From Elioraea rosea (GTDB lineage Bacteria > Pseudomonadota > Alphaproteobacteria > Acetobacterales > Acetobacteraceae): 64,000 nucleotides of DNA. Location: positions 248,001-312,000 of the forward strand of contig NZ_VFAC01000002.1 in NCBI RefSeq assembly GCF_007644105.1, given 5' to 3'. Numbering within the stretch: position 1 is the stretch's first letter; every line of letters begins with the position of its first letter. A program made the position numbers and the translations under genes. Of the stretch, positions 1 through 16,203 are shown in pieces. The notes under the pieces are model-generated. The model saw only the letters and a program-made list of their open reading frames with translations, was not told where the DNA came from and made no database searches.

Positions 1-1
1 C

Positions 2-2661
2 GCGGGCTTCACCCATAGTGTCGCGAGCACGCCGTGGTGGGATGGGCGGGCGGCATGGCTCGGTCGCGAGTACGAAGACCGGCGCCTGGGCCTTCCCGCG
101 ATCGGCCTCGTCGAGGACCCTGCGGGGCCCCGGGTTGCGCGTGACGACCAGGACGAGACCGCGCGGCGCGCAGCCTGCGAACGCGCGCTCGCCGTGGCGG
201 TCACGACCGGCGCCGGAATGTTCGTTCCGATGGGGTTCGAGCACGCGGCCACCCGCCCGCTCGACATGACGTCCGACCGGCCGGGCGACTGGGCCTGGGA
301 GGATGGTCGGGGAGACCACTCCCTGCACCAATCGATCGCTCGGGCGATCGAGCTTGCGAGCGGCCTCGCCCCGCTCTCGACGGCCGGGCAACTCGTTCCC
401 CTCTCAGGACCAGGCGAGCCGGTCGCCATCTTTGCGCGCGCCTCGGGCGGCGATCTCCGTCGGGCCGAGGAAGTGGCGGTGGTGTTCGCGAACGCATCCA
501 TGCACCAGGCAACGACGATCCTTCCCGACGCCGCGCTCTCGGGCCTGGATGGTCGGTTCCCATCGCTGCGCGCGCTGTTCCCTGAGGAGAGCGGGGAGAC
601 GCTCACGCCCGGCAGCCCGATCAGGCTTGCCGCCGGGGAGGTTCGCGTCTTCGCAGGCAAGGCTGCCGGGGTGCGGACGCGGCCAACGAAGCCGCTCGAC
701 AAGGCGGCGGCGCGGGCGATGCCGAGGATCGCGATCGAGCGCGTCGCCCCGACGGCCGATGACGGCCGCTTCCCCGTCAAGCGCATCGCCGGCGAGAGCG
801 TCGCCGTCTCGGCCGACATCTACGCCGATGGGCACGACATGCTCGCTGCCGTGGTGCTGTGGCGCGCGGCGGGCGAGGAGCGCTGGCACGAGGCGCCGAT
901 GCAGCGCGGGCAGAACGACCGCTGGTCGGGCCTGCTGCCGCTCACCTACCTCGGCCTGCACGAGGTTGCCATCGAGGCATGGCGGGACCTGTTCGCGAGC
1001 TGGCGTGACGAGATCGAGAAGAAGCACGCAGCCGACGTTCCGATCGCGCTCGAGCTCCGCGAGGGCATTGCGCTCATCGAGCAGGCCGCAGCACGAGCGA
1101 CGGGGGAGGACAAGGCCGCTCTTGCTGCCCTTCTCTCCCGCGTCGGCAAGGCGGGCGAGGGTACCGCGCTGCACGAGCTCCTCTCCGATGACACCGCGCG
1201 GCTGATGCGTCGCTGGGCCGAACGCACCCAGGCGGTGCGGACGGAGAAGACCTACCCGGTGATGGCAGACCGGCGGGCCGCGGGGTTCTCCTCGTGGTAC
1301 GAGATGTTCCCTCGATCCGCAGCGGACGACGCCTCCCGCCATGGCACGTTCGACGACGTGATCCGTCACCTGCCACGCATTCGCGGCATGGGCTTCGACG
1401 TGCTGTACTTCACGCCGATCCACCCGATCGGGCTGAAGAACCGGAAGGGGCGGAACAACACGCTCAAGGCAGGCCCGGGAGACCCCGGCAGCCCCTATGC
1501 GATCGGCGCGGCAGAGGGCGGGCATGACGCGCTGCACCCGGAGCTCGGCGATGCCGCGGCCTTCCGCCGCCTGGTGGACGCCGCGGAACGGCATGGCCTC
1601 GAACTCGCGCTCGACTTCGCGATCCAGTGCAGCCCCGATCACCCCTGGCTCGAGCAGCATCCGGGCTGGTTCGCCTGGCGCCCGGACGGCAGCCTGAGAT
1701 ACGCCGAGAACCCGCCGAAGAAGTACGAGGACATCGTCAACGTCGACTTCTATGCCGACGAGGCTGTGCCCTCGCTCTGGATCGCGCTGCGCGACGTGAT
1801 CCTTCACTGGATCGAGGCGGGCGTGAAGACGTTCCGGGTGGACAACCCCCACACCAAGCCACTGCCGTTCTGGGAGTGGATGATCGCCGACGTGCAGGCG
1901 CGGCACCCCGACGCGATCTTCCTCTCCGAGGCGTTCACGCGGCCGAAGATGATGAAGCGGCTCGCCAAGCTCGGCTTCACGCAGTCCTACACCTACTTCA
2001 CGTGGCGCAACACCAAGGCGGAGCTGACCGAGTACCTCACCGAGCTCTCGACGACGGATGCGGCGGAGTATTATCGCCCGCATTTCTTCGTCAACACGCC
2101 CGACATCAATCCGCATTTCCTGCAGCGTTCGGGGCGGCCCGGCTTCCTGATCCGCGCCGCCCTCGCCACCACCATGTCCGGCCTCTGGGGAGCCTATTGC
2201 GGGTTCGAGCTGTGCGAGGCCGCCGCGCTGCCCGGCAAGGAGGAGTATCTCGACAGCGAGAAATACGAGCTCCGCGCGTGGGACTGGGACCGTCCGGGCA
2301 ACATCGTCGCCGAGGTCACGGCGCTGAACCGGATCCGGCGGGAGAACCCCGCGCTGCAGACGCATCTCGGCATCGGCTTCCTCAATTGCTGGAACGACCA
2401 GGTCATCGCCTATCGCAAGATGACACCCGACAGGCGCAACCTCGTCGTCGTCGCGGTCAATCTCGACCCGCTCGCGGCGCAGGAGGCGAGCTTCGAGGTC
2501 CCGCTCTGGGAGTTCGGCCTTCCCGACGACGCGGAAGTAGGCGTCGAGGACCTCATGACGGGCCGGACGTGGCGATGGCGCGGCAAGGTTCAGCACCTCC
2601 GTCTCGACTCCGCCGTGCTTCCCTACGCCATCTGGCGCCTGTCGCCGCCTGGAGCCGCCGC

Positions 2662-2665
<4 letters not shown>
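2..2665 (+). CDS. glgE: Alpha-1,4-glucan:maltose-1-phosphate maltosyltransferase GlgE, 5' end outside window
   Basis: This GH13 enzyme transfers maltose from alpha-maltose-1-phosphate to the non-reducing end of alpha-1,4-glucans in the cytoplasm. The frame is open from base 2, so the gene begins before the window. Residues before the first in-frame ATG/GTG still read like the protein (for example TPWWDGRAAWL and LVEDPAGPR), so the internal start near 194 is not the true start. Catalytic signatures are clear: RVDNPHTKP with the nucleophile Asp at base 1841, FLSEAF with the acid Glu at 1928, and NTPDINP with Asp at 2102. At least 887 residues are present, against roughly 660-700 in actinobacterial GlgE, so this is the long form with an N-terminal extension. 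The stop overlaps the next start (ATGA), implying translational coupling to treS. Family assignment is confident; the full length is unknown. Confidence 0.93.
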
Positions 2666-5952
<3,287 letters not shown>

Positions 5953-5953
5953 G

Positions 5954-8116
5954 ATGGACGCTTTCGGACCGGCGTTCCAGGCGCTCGCCGCCGGCAGGCA
6001 TGGCGACCCCTTCTCCCTGCTCGGCCCGCATGAGAGCGGCGGCAGGCGCATCGTGCGCGCCCTGCTTCCCGGCGCGCGTGCCGTCACCGCGGTTGCGGAC
6101 GACGGCGCGATGCTGGCGCCGCTCGATGCCGTCGGCCCGCACGGGCTGTTCGCCGGCGCCGTTCCGGGCAACGCGCCCTACCGCCTTCGGATCGCCTGGC
6201 CCGATGGCGAGGAGGAGCGAGAGGACCCGTACGCCTTCCCGCCGCTGCTCGGCGAGCTTGACCTGCACCTGATCGCCGAGGGGCGGCACCGCGAGCTCGG
6301 CTCCGTGCTCGGGGCGCATGTGGTGACGATCGGCGGCGTCGAGGGCGTCCGGTTCGCGGTGTGGGCACCGAACGCGCAGCGTGTCTCGGTGGTGGGCGAC
6401 TTCAATGGCTGGGACGGTCGGCGCAACCCGATGCGCAGGCGCGTCGAGGCGGGGGTGTGGGAGATCTTCATCCCCCGCCTCGGCCCCGGCGAACGCTACA
6501 AGTACGAGCTCCTCGGGCCGGATGGCTCGCTTCTCCCCCTGAAGGCCGACCCCTGCGGCGGCGAGGCGGAGCGTGCCCCCGCGACCGCCTCGATCGTGCC
6601 GCGCCCCGGCCCGTCCTCCGGCTGGATCGGGCGTGGCCCGCCGCATACCCCCGATGCGCCGATCTCCATCTACGAGGTGCATGCGACCTCGTGGCAGAGG
6701 CACGAGGATGGCCGGCACCTGAGCTGGGACGAGCTCGGCGACCGCCTCATCCCCTACGCGTCGGGCATGGGCTTCACCCACCTCGAGCTCCTGCCGGTGA
6801 CGGAACATCCCTTCGAGGGGAGCTGGGGCTACCAGCCAATCGGCCTCTTCGCACCGACATCGAGGCTCGGCCCGCCCGAGGCGTTCCGCCGCTTCGTCGG
6901 CCGCTGCCATGCCGCCGGCCTTGGCGTGATCGTGGACTGGGTGCCCGCGCATTTCCCGACGGACGCGCACGGCCTCGGCCGGTTCGACGGCACCGCCCTC
7001 TACGAACACGCAGACCCGCGCGAGGGCTACCACCATGACTGGTCGACGCTGATCTACAATTTCGGCCGGCACGAGGTACGTGGCTACCTGATCGCCTCGG
7101 CGCTGCACTGGCTGCGCGACTATGGCTGCGACGGCCTCCGCGTCGATGCCGTGGCCTCGATGCTCTACCGCGACTATTCGCGCAAGCCAGGCGAATGGGT
7201 GCCGAACATCCATGGCGGGCGCGAAAACCTCGAGGCCGTCGGCTTCGTCAAGGAGCTGAACGAGGCAGTGGCGACGCACGCGCCCTGGGCGATGGTGATC
7301 GCCGAGGAATCCACCTCATGGCCGGGCGTCTCCCGCCCCGCTTCCGAAGGGGGGCTCGGCTTCGGCTACAAGTGGAACATGGGGTGGATGCACGACACCC
7401 TGAGCTATATCGGGCGTGACCCGATCCACCGCGCCCACCACCACGACGAGATCACCTTCGGCCTGCTCTACGCCTTCAGCGAGCGGTTCGTGCTGCCCCT
7501 GTCGCATGACGAGGTGGTGCACGGGAAGGGAAGCCTGCTCGGGCGGATGCCGGGCGATCGCTGGCAGCGCTTCGGAAACCTTCGGGCGTATCTCGCATTC
7601 ATGTGGGGCCATCCCGGGAAGAAGCTCCTCTTCATGGGCGGCGAGATCGCTCAGGAACGGGAATGGAACCACGATGCATCGATCGATTGGCACCTGCTGG
7701 ACGACCCCAGCCACGCAGGCGTGCAGCGCCTCGTGCGTGATCTCAATATCGTGATGGCCGCGCGCGCCGCCATGCACCGTCGTGACGTGGAAGCCGAGGG
7801 CTTCGCCTGGATCGTAGGCGATGATCGGGCCAACAGCGTGTTCGCATTCTGCCGGTTCGGCCAACCGGGAGACCCGCCGGCCCTGGTGGTGAGCAACTTC
7901 ACCCCCGTGCCGCGGGAGGATTATCGCATCGGGGTGCCCTTCGGCGGCCGATGGGTGGAACACATCAACACCGATCTCGCGATCTATGGCGGCTCTGGCG
8001 TGGCCAACACGCAAGGGGTGCTGGCCGAGCCCATCCCGTCGCACGGCCACCCGCAGTCGATCGTCCTGACCTTGCCACCGCTCGCAACGCTGATCCTCGT
8101 TCCGGAAGCGAGCTAG
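5954..8116 (+). CDS. glgB: 1,4-alpha-glucan branching enzyme GlgB
   Basis: GH13 branching enzyme of 720 residues that cuts alpha-1,4 chains and rejoins them as alpha-1,6 branches. It has an N-terminal CBM48 region (about 100-215) and a catalytic barrel with [20 protein letters not shown] (Asp398), VIAEEST (Glu451) and [10 protein letters not shown] (Asp519). The length is normal for the family. The ATG lies one base after the treS stop, preceded by GGGAGGCTGAG, which can act as a ribosome binding site. It supplies branch points to the glucan built by GlgE. Frame extension upstream to 5828 only covers treS sequence and was rejected. Confidence 0.96.
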   Translation: MDAFGPAFQALAAGRHGDPFSLLGPHESGGRRIVRALLPGARAVTAVADDGAMLAPLDAVGPHGLFAGAVPGNAPYRLRIAWPDGEEEREDPYAFPPLLGELDLHLIAEGRHRELGSVLGAHVVTIGGVEGVRFAVWAPNAQRVSVVGDFNGWDGRRNPMRRRVEAGVWEIFIPRLGPGERYKYELLGPDGSLLPLKADPCGGEAERAPATASIVPRPGPSSGWIGRGPPHTPDAPISIYEVHATSWQRHEDGRHLSWDELGDRLIPYASGMGFTHLELLPVTEHPFEGSWGYQPIGLFAPTSRLGPPEAFRRFVGRCHAAGLGVIVDWVPAHFPTDAHGLGRFDGTALYEHADPREGYHHDWSTLIYNFGRHEVRGYLIASALHWLRDYGCDGLRVDAVASMLYRDYSRKPGEWVPNIHGGRENLEAVGFVKELNEAVATHAPWAMVIAEESTSWPGVSRPASEGGLGFGYKWNMGWMHDTLSYIGRDPIHRAHHHDEITFGLLYAFSERFVLPLSHDEVVHGKGSLLGRMPGDRWQRFGNLRAYLAFMWGHPGKKLLFMGGEIAQEREWNHDASIDWHLLDDPSHAGVQRLVRDLNIVMAARAAMHRRDVEAEGFAWIVGDDRANSVFAFCRFGQPGDPPALVVSNFTPVPREDYRIGVPFGGRWVEHINTDLAIYGGSGVANTQGVLAEPIPSHGHPQSIVLTLPPLATLILVPEAS

Positions 8117-8118
8117 CC

Positions 8119-10214
<2,096 letters not shown>

Positions 10215-10218
<4 letters not shown>

Positions 10219-12011
10219 GCGGGCGGCTGTTCCGCCACCACCTGCCGTTCGGGGCCGAGCTGCAGGATGACGGCACCACGCGGTTCCGGCTTTGGGCGCC
10301 CTCCGCTGCCGCGGTGGCTCTCGAGATCGACGGCCACGGATCGCTGCCGATGCATACCGACGGCGAGCAGTGGTTCTCGCTCCGGACCGTAGCACCCGCC
10401 GGAACGCGCTACCGGTACCGGGTCGCGCCGGGGCTTTCGGTGCCTGACCCGGCCTCGCGCGCACAGGCGGGCGACGTCAGCGGCTGTAGCGTGGTTGTCG
10501 ACCCAGGCTCCTATCGCTGGCGCCACGGCGACTGGCGCGGCAGGCCATGGCACGAGACGGTCCTCTACGAGCTTCACCCTGGCGCCTGCGGCGGCTTCCG
10601 CGGCGTGATGGCGGAGCTTCCGCGTCTTGCCGCGCTCGGTGTCACCGCGGTGGAGCTCATGCCGATCGCCGATTTCCCTGGCACACGCAACTGGGGCTAT
10701 GACGGCGTCCTGCCCTACGCGCCTGACGAGGCCTATGGCACGCCGGATGACCTCAAGGCGCTGATCGATGCGGCCCATGGCCATGGGCTGATGATGTTCC
10801 TCGATGTCGTCTACAATCATTTCGGCCCCGAGGGGAACTGGCTGCACAGCTACGCCGCCGGGTTCTTCGCCGACGGCACTCACACGCCCTGGGGCGCGGC
10901 GATCGACTTCTCTAGGAAGGCGGTGCGGGATCTCTTCATCGAGAACGCCGTCTACTGGGTGAACGAGTACCGCTTCGACGGGCTGCGCTTCGATGCCGTA
11001 CATGCGATCGAGTCCTCCCCGGGCGAGCATTTCCTGCGCGAGCTCGCAACAAGGGTCAGGCACGCCGTCGAGCCGGGGCGGCACGTGCATCTCGTGCTCG
11101 AGCATGACGACAACGATGCGACCCACCTCGGGCCGTCGCTCTATGACGCGCAGTGGAACGATGACGGTCATCATTGCCTCCATGTGCTGCTGACAGGGGA
11201 GCGAGACGGCTACTACGCCGACTATGCCGATGCGCCGGCGCGGCATCTCGCGCGCTGCCTTTCGGAAGGCTTCGCCTATCAGGGAGAGACGTCGCTCCAT
11301 CGCGGCGGATTGGCGCGGGGGCGGCCATCGGCGCATCTCGAAACCACGGCCTTCGTCCTGTTCCTGCAGAACCACGATCAGGTCGGCAACCGCGCGCATG
11401 GCGAGCGGCTCACGACGCTCGCGCCTGTTCCGGCTCTCGCAGCCGCACGCGCGCTGCTCCTGCTCTCGCCCCAGGTGCCGATGCTCTTCATGGGCGAGGA
11501 ATGGGCGAGCCAGAACCCTTTCCTCTACTTCACCGACTTCGAGGGCACGCTCGCCGATGCGGTTCGCGAAGGAAGGCTCCGCGAGTTCGGGCGGTTCGCG
11601 TCGTTCGGCGACCCGGCACGCGGCGCCTCGATCCCCGACCCGAACGACCCCGCCACCTTCGAGCGGAGCAGGCTCGACCCGGCGGAGGCGCGCGCACCCG
11701 ACGCAGCCGAGGCGCTGGCCCACACGCGCGCCCTGCTTGCGCTCCGCCACCAGGCGATCATCCCGCGCCTCGCCGGCACGCGCTCGCTCGGCGCATCCGC
11801 GATCGGCGAGCATGCGCTTACCGCCGCCTGGCTGATGGGAGACGGCGCGACGCTGCGCCTTCTCGCCAATCTCGGCACTGCCGGCGTGTCCGTCGCCGCA
11901 GAGGACAGGCCGCCGCTGCATGCGACTCCGCCCCGGGCCGCCGATGACGTGGCGCACGGCGTGCTGCCCGCCCACAGCACGCTCTGGTTCCTCGAGGATG
12001 CCGGCGCATGA
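10215..12011 (+). CDS. treZ: Malto-oligosyltrehalose trehalohydrolase TreZ
   Basis: GH13 enzyme of 598 residues that releases free trehalose from the trehalose-capped chain end made by TreY. There is an N-terminal CBM48-like domain (RFRLWAPSAA), then the barrel with FLDVVYNHFGPEGN, GLRFDAVHAI (Asp260), LVLEHDDND (Glu296) and LQNHDQVGNR (Asp388). The length is typical. The start ATG overlaps the glgX stop and its own stop overlaps the treY start, both as ATGA. Confidence 0.95.
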
Positions 12012-14761
12012 CGCCGACCGCGACGTACCGGATACAGTTCCACGAAGGCTTCACCCTCGCCGACGCCGAGCGGGTCGTTCCCTACCTGCACAGCCTCGGC
12101 ATCTCGCATCTCTACGCCTCTCCGCTTCTCGCGGCCCGTCCGGGCTCGCCGCACGGCTACGACATCATCGATCACGGGCGCATCAGCCCGGGCCTCGGCG
12201 GGCTCGAAGGCTTGCGCTCCCTTTCCGCGGCGCTCCGCCGTCACGGCATGGGGCTGCTGCTCGACATCGTTCCGAACCACATGGGTGTCGGCGGTGCAGA
12301 CAACGCGCTCTGGCTGGACGTGCTCGAATGGGGGCCGGCGAGCCCCTATGCGGAATGGTTCGACATAGACTGGCAGGTGGCCGATCCTCGCCTTGCCGGC
12401 CGCGTGCTCGCGCCCTTCCTCGGCGCCCCCTACGGCGAGGTTCTGGCGACGGGCGACATCGCTCTGCGCGTGGACGCTGACACCGGCACGCTCTCGGCCT
12501 GGTACCACGAGCACCGCTTCCCGATCGCCCCGCGCGACTACCGCTCTCTCCTTCCGCAATCGCCGACGGGCATCGCGCCGCTCGACGGGGCGATCGATGC
12601 CTTCGCGACGCTCCAGCGACTGCCACGCTCGCGCCAACGCGACGGGGCCGCAGCCGCCAAGCGCCTGCTGGCGCACGCGCTGCGCGAGCCGGAAGCCATC
12701 GTACGCCTGACGGAAGCCCTCACCCGCCTCGGGCCTGACGATCTCCATGCGCTCCTGGAACGCCAATCGTATCGCCTGAGCTGGTGGCGCGCGGCGTCCG
12801 ACGAGATCAACTACCGGCGGTTCTTCGACATCACCAGCCTTGCCGGCTTCCGTGTCGAGGTTCCGGGCGCCTTCGATGCGGCCCATGGGCTGCTGCTTTC
12901 GCTCTGGGCGGAAGGGCTCGTCGATGGCTTCCGGATCGACCATGTCGATGGCCTCGCCGATCCTCGCGCCTATTGCCGCAAGCTGCGACGGCGCATGGCG
13001 GCGCAGGCGGCCTCGCGGCCCGAGGGGCTCTCCCGCGAACCCTGGATCGTCGTGGAAAAGATCCTCGCGCATCACGAGCGGCTTCCCGCGGAGTGGATGA
13101 CCGACGGCACCACCGGCTACGAGGTCATGGATCGGATCGGCGCCGTGCTGCATGACGCCGGAGGCGAGGCTGCGCTGACCGAAGCCTGGGCTGAGCTGTG
13201 TCCGGACGCGGCCGATTTCCACGCGATCGAGCGCCAGGCGCGGCGCGAGATCCTCGCCGATTATCTTGCCGCCGAGCTCGCCGCGGCGGCGCTTGCGATC
13301 CACCGCGTGCTGCAGCGCGACCTCACGACGCGCGACCACACCTTTACCGCGATCCGCCGCGCCTTGCGGGCGGTGATCACCGAGTTCCCGGTATACAGGA
13401 CCTACGCCGCTCTCGCCGGCGGGCGCGATGCAGACGCCTACGTCCTCGATTGGGCCTTCACCCGCGCTGGGCGGCACGTGCGCGCCACTCAACGTGCGCT
13501 TCTGGCGCTCCTTCGGCCGATCCTGTCCGGGGAGAAGCTTCGCACGACTCCGCCCGGCCCGGCGCGGCGCGACATGCTCGAGGCGATACGTCGATTCCAG
13601 CAACTGACCGGGCCGGTCGCTGCGAAGTCGGTCGAGGATACGGGGTTCTACCGATACCTTCGTCTCGTCTCACGCAACGAGGTCGGGTCCGACCCGTCGC
13701 GGCTCGCCATCGCGCCGTCGGTGTTTCATCGGTTCATGGCCGCGCGGCGGCGCACGCCGCACGCACTGTCGGCGACGGCAACGCATGACCACAAGCGCGG
13801 CGAGGATGTGCGCGCGCGACTGGCCGTCCTGTCGGAGAACGCTGCCTCCTGGGTCGCGACGCTCGAGCGGTGGCGACGGCTCAACGCGCCTCTTCGCGGA
13901 GATGCGCCCGACCCGGGCGACGAGGCGCATCTCTACCAGATGCTGGTCGGCGCCTGGCCGATCCGGCTCGACGCGGATGATCGCGCGGGCGTCGATGCGT
14001 TCCTGCAACGCATCGAGGGATGGTTCGTCAAGGCGCTGAGAGAGGGCAAGCGGCACAGCGACTGGGCCTTGCCGAACGAGACCTATGAGCAGGCCTGCCT
14101 CGCCTTCCTCCGCGCCGCGATGGCGGCCGAACGGCCAGCGCGGTTTGATCGGGAAGTCGGCGCACAGGCCGAGGCGATCGCCGCCGCCGGCGCTGCCAAG
14201 GGCCTGCTTCAGGTGGCACTCAAGATCGTGTCGCCGGGCATTCCCGACATCTACCAGGGCACCGAGCGGTGGGACCTCTCCCTTGTCGATCCCGACAACC
14301 GCAGGCCTGTCGACTTCGCCGTACTCGCGGCCCTTCTCGACGCTCCGGAGGGGGAAGAGTGGCGCGACGGCGGCATCAAGGCGCGCTGGACGAGGCTCCT
14401 GCTCGGCCTTCGGCGCAGGCACCCCGCTCTCTTCGATGAGGGCACCTGGATCGGCCTCACGGCGCGCGGCAGGCTCCGCGAGCGCGTGCTGTGCGCGGCG
14501 CGCAGCACGGGCGAGGCGGGGCTGCTGATCGTCGGCCTGCCCTACCCCTCTGCTCTGCTCGTGCCGGGCCGCGTGACCCTTTCGCCCTCCGATGCGCTGC
14601 GGGCGACGAGCATCCCCCTGCCCGCGTCGATCTCGCGCTTTCCGCGCTGGCGCCTCCTCCGCCCAGGCGAGCAGGACGCGGTGTGGACCGCAGGCGGTGC
14701 GCCGAACCTGCAGGACCTGCTCGGCACATCGGTGGTCGCGGTCGCGGTGAGCGAGGCGTGA
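12008..14761 (+). CDS. treY: Malto-oligosyltrehalose synthase TreY
   Basis: GH13 enzyme of 917 residues that isomerises the reducing-end alpha-1,4 bond of a maltodextrin to the alpha,alpha-1,1 bond of trehalose. Motifs are LLDIVPNHMGVGGADN, GFRIDHVDGLADP (Asp311), IVVEKILA (Glu350) and ATHDHKRGED (Asp594). GTTGYEVMDRIG is also typical of the family. It is the last gene of the coupled glucan/trehalose operon: the next gene starts 81 bases downstream with its own ribosome binding site. Confidence 0.95.
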   Translation: MTPTATYRIQFHEGFTLADAERVVPYLHSLGISHLYASPLLAARPGSPHGYDIIDHGRISPGLGGLEGLRSLSAALRRHGMGLLLDIVPNHMGVGGADNALWLDVLEWGPASPYAEWFDIDWQVADPRLAGRVLAPFLGAPYGEVLATGDIALRVDADTGTLSAWYHEHRFPIAPRDYRSLLPQSPTGIAPLDGAIDAFATLQRLPRSRQRDGAAAAKRLLAHALREPEAIVRLTEALTRLGPDDLHALLERQSYRLSWWRAASDEINYRRFFDITSLAGFRVEVPGAFDAAHGLLLSLWAEGLVDGFRIDHVDGLADPRAYCRKLRRRMAAQAASRPEGLSREPWIVVEKILAHHERLPAEWMTDGTTGYEVMDRIGAVLHDAGGEAALTEAWAELCPDAADFHAIERQARREILADYLAAELAAAALAIHRVLQRDLTTRDHTFTAIRRALRAVITEFPVYRTYAALAGGRDADAYVLDWAFTRAGRHVRATQRALLALLRPILSGEKLRTTPPGPARRDMLEAIRRFQQLTGPVAAKSVEDTGFYRYLRLVSRNEVGSDPSRLAIAPSVFHRFMAARRRTPHALSATATHDHKRGEDVRARLAVLSENAASWVATLERWRRLNAPLRGDAPDPGDEAHLYQMLVGAWPIRLDADDRAGVDAFLQRIEGWFVKALREGKRHSDWALPNETYEQACLAFLRAAMAAERPARFDREVGAQAEAIAAAGAAKGLLQVALKIVSPGIPDIYQGTERWDLSLVDPDNRRPVDFAVLAALLDAPEGEEWRDGGIKARWTRLLLGLRRRHPALFDEGTWIGLTARGRLRERVLCAARSTGEAGLLIVGLPYPSALLVPGRVTLSPSDALRATSIPLPASISRFPRWRLLRPGEQDAVWTAGGAPNLQDLLGTSVVAVAVSEA

Positions 14762-14842
14762 GCGTGCGGCATGGCCCTTCCGGCCGCGCGGCTGCATAGT
14801 CACCCAAGGCAGAACGTCCGACGCAGAAAACTGGAGGATCGC

Positions 14843-15793
14843 ATGCAGGCACGCGCACTCGGCCGATCGGGCATCACCGTTCCGCCCATCATCTTCGGCG
14901 GAAACGTTTTCGGCTGGACGGCGGACAAGGCAATGTCGTTCCGCCTGCTCGACGCCCTGGTCGATGCCGGACTGACGGCGATCGACACCGCGGATGTCTA
15001 CTCAGCCTGGGCAGACGGCCATTCCGGAGGCGAATCCGAATCCGTGATCGGCGAATGGCTCCGAGCCAGGCCTGGCCGGAGGAAGGACGTCGTGATCCTG
15101 ACCAAGGTCGGCATGGAGATGCCGGGGCGGGGCAAGGGATTGTCGCCGGCCTGGATCGCCACCGCAGTCGAGGACAGCCTCAAGCGCCTCGGCACGGACG
15201 TGATCGACCTCTACCAGGCTCACAAGGATGACGAGGCGACGCCGCTGGAAGCGACGCTGGGTGCTTTCGCCGACCTGAAGCGGCAGGGAAAGGTCCGCGC
15301 GATCGGCGCATCCAACTATAGCGCCGAGCGCTTCATCGCCGCGCTCGAGGCAAGCGAGCGGACGGGGTTGCCGCGCTTCGAGACGATGCAGCCCCACTAC
15401 AATCTGATGGAACGCGGCATCGAGGCAGACCTGCTGCCGCTCTGCCGCGACAGGCAGGTGGGAGTCATCCCCTATTTCGCGCTTGCCGCCGGCTTCCTCA
15501 CGGGCAAGTACCGAAGCGAGGCCGATCTCGACAAGAGCGTTCGCGGCAAGCGGAGTGCGGGAAAGTATCTCACGCCCCGCGGGCTTCGCGTGCTCGCCGC
15601 GCTCGACGGTGTTGCCGGGCAGCTGAAGGCGACGCCGGCCCAGGTCGCACTCGCCTGGCAGATCGCGCGGCCGGGGATCACGGCGCCGATCGCGTCCGCA
15701 ACGACACCGGAACAGCTGAAGGAACTCGTCGGCGCGGCCACGCTCCAGCTGGATGCCGAGGCGATCGCGGAACTCGACGCCGCTAGCGGCTGA
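14843..15793 (+). CDS. Aldo/keto reductase family oxidoreductase
   Basis: NADPH-dependent oxidoreductase of 316 residues. The catalytic tetrad is visible: Asp and Tyr in IDTADVYSAW, Lys in ILTKVG and His in YQAHKDD. The start at 14843 has a GGAGG 5-6 bases upstream; the frame extends 24 codons further up but without a binding site. It resembles the YghZ/Tas-like branch of the family. The substrate cannot be read from sequence. It may be co-transcribed with the trehalose operon, but an 81-base gap makes this uncertain. Confidence 0.85.
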   Translation: MQARALGRSGITVPPIIFGGNVFGWTADKAMSFRLLDALVDAGLTAIDTADVYSAWADGHSGGESESVIGEWLRARPGRRKDVVILTKVGMEMPGRGKGLSPAWIATAVEDSLKRLGTDVIDLYQAHKDDEATPLEATLGAFADLKRQGKVRAIGASNYSAERFIAALEASERTGLPRFETMQPHYNLMERGIEADLLPLCRDRQVGVIPYFALAAGFLTGKYRSEADLDKSVRGKRSAGKYLTPRGLRVLAALDGVAGQLKATPAQVALAWQIARPGITAPIASATTPEQLKELVGAATLQLDAEAIAELDAASG

Positions 15794-15800
15794 GCTGCAC

Positions 15801-15827
15801 AAAAAAAGCCCGGCACACGGCCGGGCC
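15801..15827 (-). terminator. Rho-independent terminator (minus strand)
   Basis: GCCCGGC and GCCGGGC form a 7-bp stem with a 5-base loop. Read on the minus strand, seven T residues follow. It ends the lipoprotein gene that stops at 15860. It has no T-run on the plus side, so it is not a strong terminator for the aldo/keto reductase. Confidence 0.8.
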
Positions 15828-15859
15828 AACCAGGAGAAAGGGGAGAGGGGAGGCGAAGA

Positions 15860-16105
15860 CTACTTCCAGGCAGGACGGCCGAGGTTGACGTCGCTCGGGC
15901 TCGTCAGGGCACCCGCTGCGGCACCCGCTGCGCCGCCAAGAGCGGCACCACCAAGAACACTGCCGCCGGTGACAGCACCCACCGCAGCGCCGCCTGCGGC
16001 GCCGAGCGCGCCGCCCGAAAGCGCACGCTCACCGGTGGACTGGCCGCACGCCGCGAGGCCGAGCGCCATCAGCGCAGTGCAGGCAACGATGCGAACGGTC
16101 TTCAT
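15860..16105 (-). CDS. Small Gly-zipper lipoprotein
   Basis: An 81-residue protein with a lipoprotein signal peptide: MKTVRI, a hydrophobic stretch, then lipobox LAAC with the lipidated Cys near residue 20. The mature part is almost entirely Gly/Ala repeats (GGALGAAGGAAVGA and similar), a glycine-zipper pattern seen in small envelope proteins such as YMGG-like families. The start is fixed by AAGGAGG seven bases before ATG; an upstream in-frame ATG at 16207 lacks this. An EcfG-like promoter lies just upstream (16138-16162), so stress control is likely. Exact function unknown. Confidence 0.8.
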   Translation of the reverse strand: MKTVRIVACTALMALGLAACGQSTGERALSGGALGAAGGAAVGAVTGGSVLGGAALGGAAGAAAGALTSPSDVNLGRPAWK

Positions 16106-16137
16106 CGAGTGTCCTCCTTGCTGATTCATGACACTCA

Positions 16138-16162
16138 AACGCGCTGCTCCAGGCACGGTTTC
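16138..16162 (-). promoter_or_regulatory. EcfG-type promoter of the lipoprotein gene
   Basis: On the minus strand: GAAAC, a 16-base spacer, then CGTTT. The known EcfG consensus is GGAAC-N16/17-CGTT, so there is one mismatch. The -10 element is about 33 bases before the start codon. It is one of eight similar sites in this window. Confidence 0.6.
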
Positions 16163-16203
16163 AGTCGAGGGCGTATGGGCGCGAGCATCGCTGCCCCGCC
16201 CGA

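Noticed and set aside
404-2596. A 730-codon open frame on the minus strand opposite glgE
   Set aside because: It is an antisense shadow caused by GC-rich codon bias. GlgE motifs on the plus strand are unambiguous and the minus translation has no family features. The same applies to the long antisense frames opposite treS, glgX, treZ, treY and copA.
1627-2661. N-terminal extension of treS by about 345 codons
   Set aside because: This stretch is another frame of glgE. The TreS family N-terminus (DPLWYKDAIIYQ) begins at 2662.
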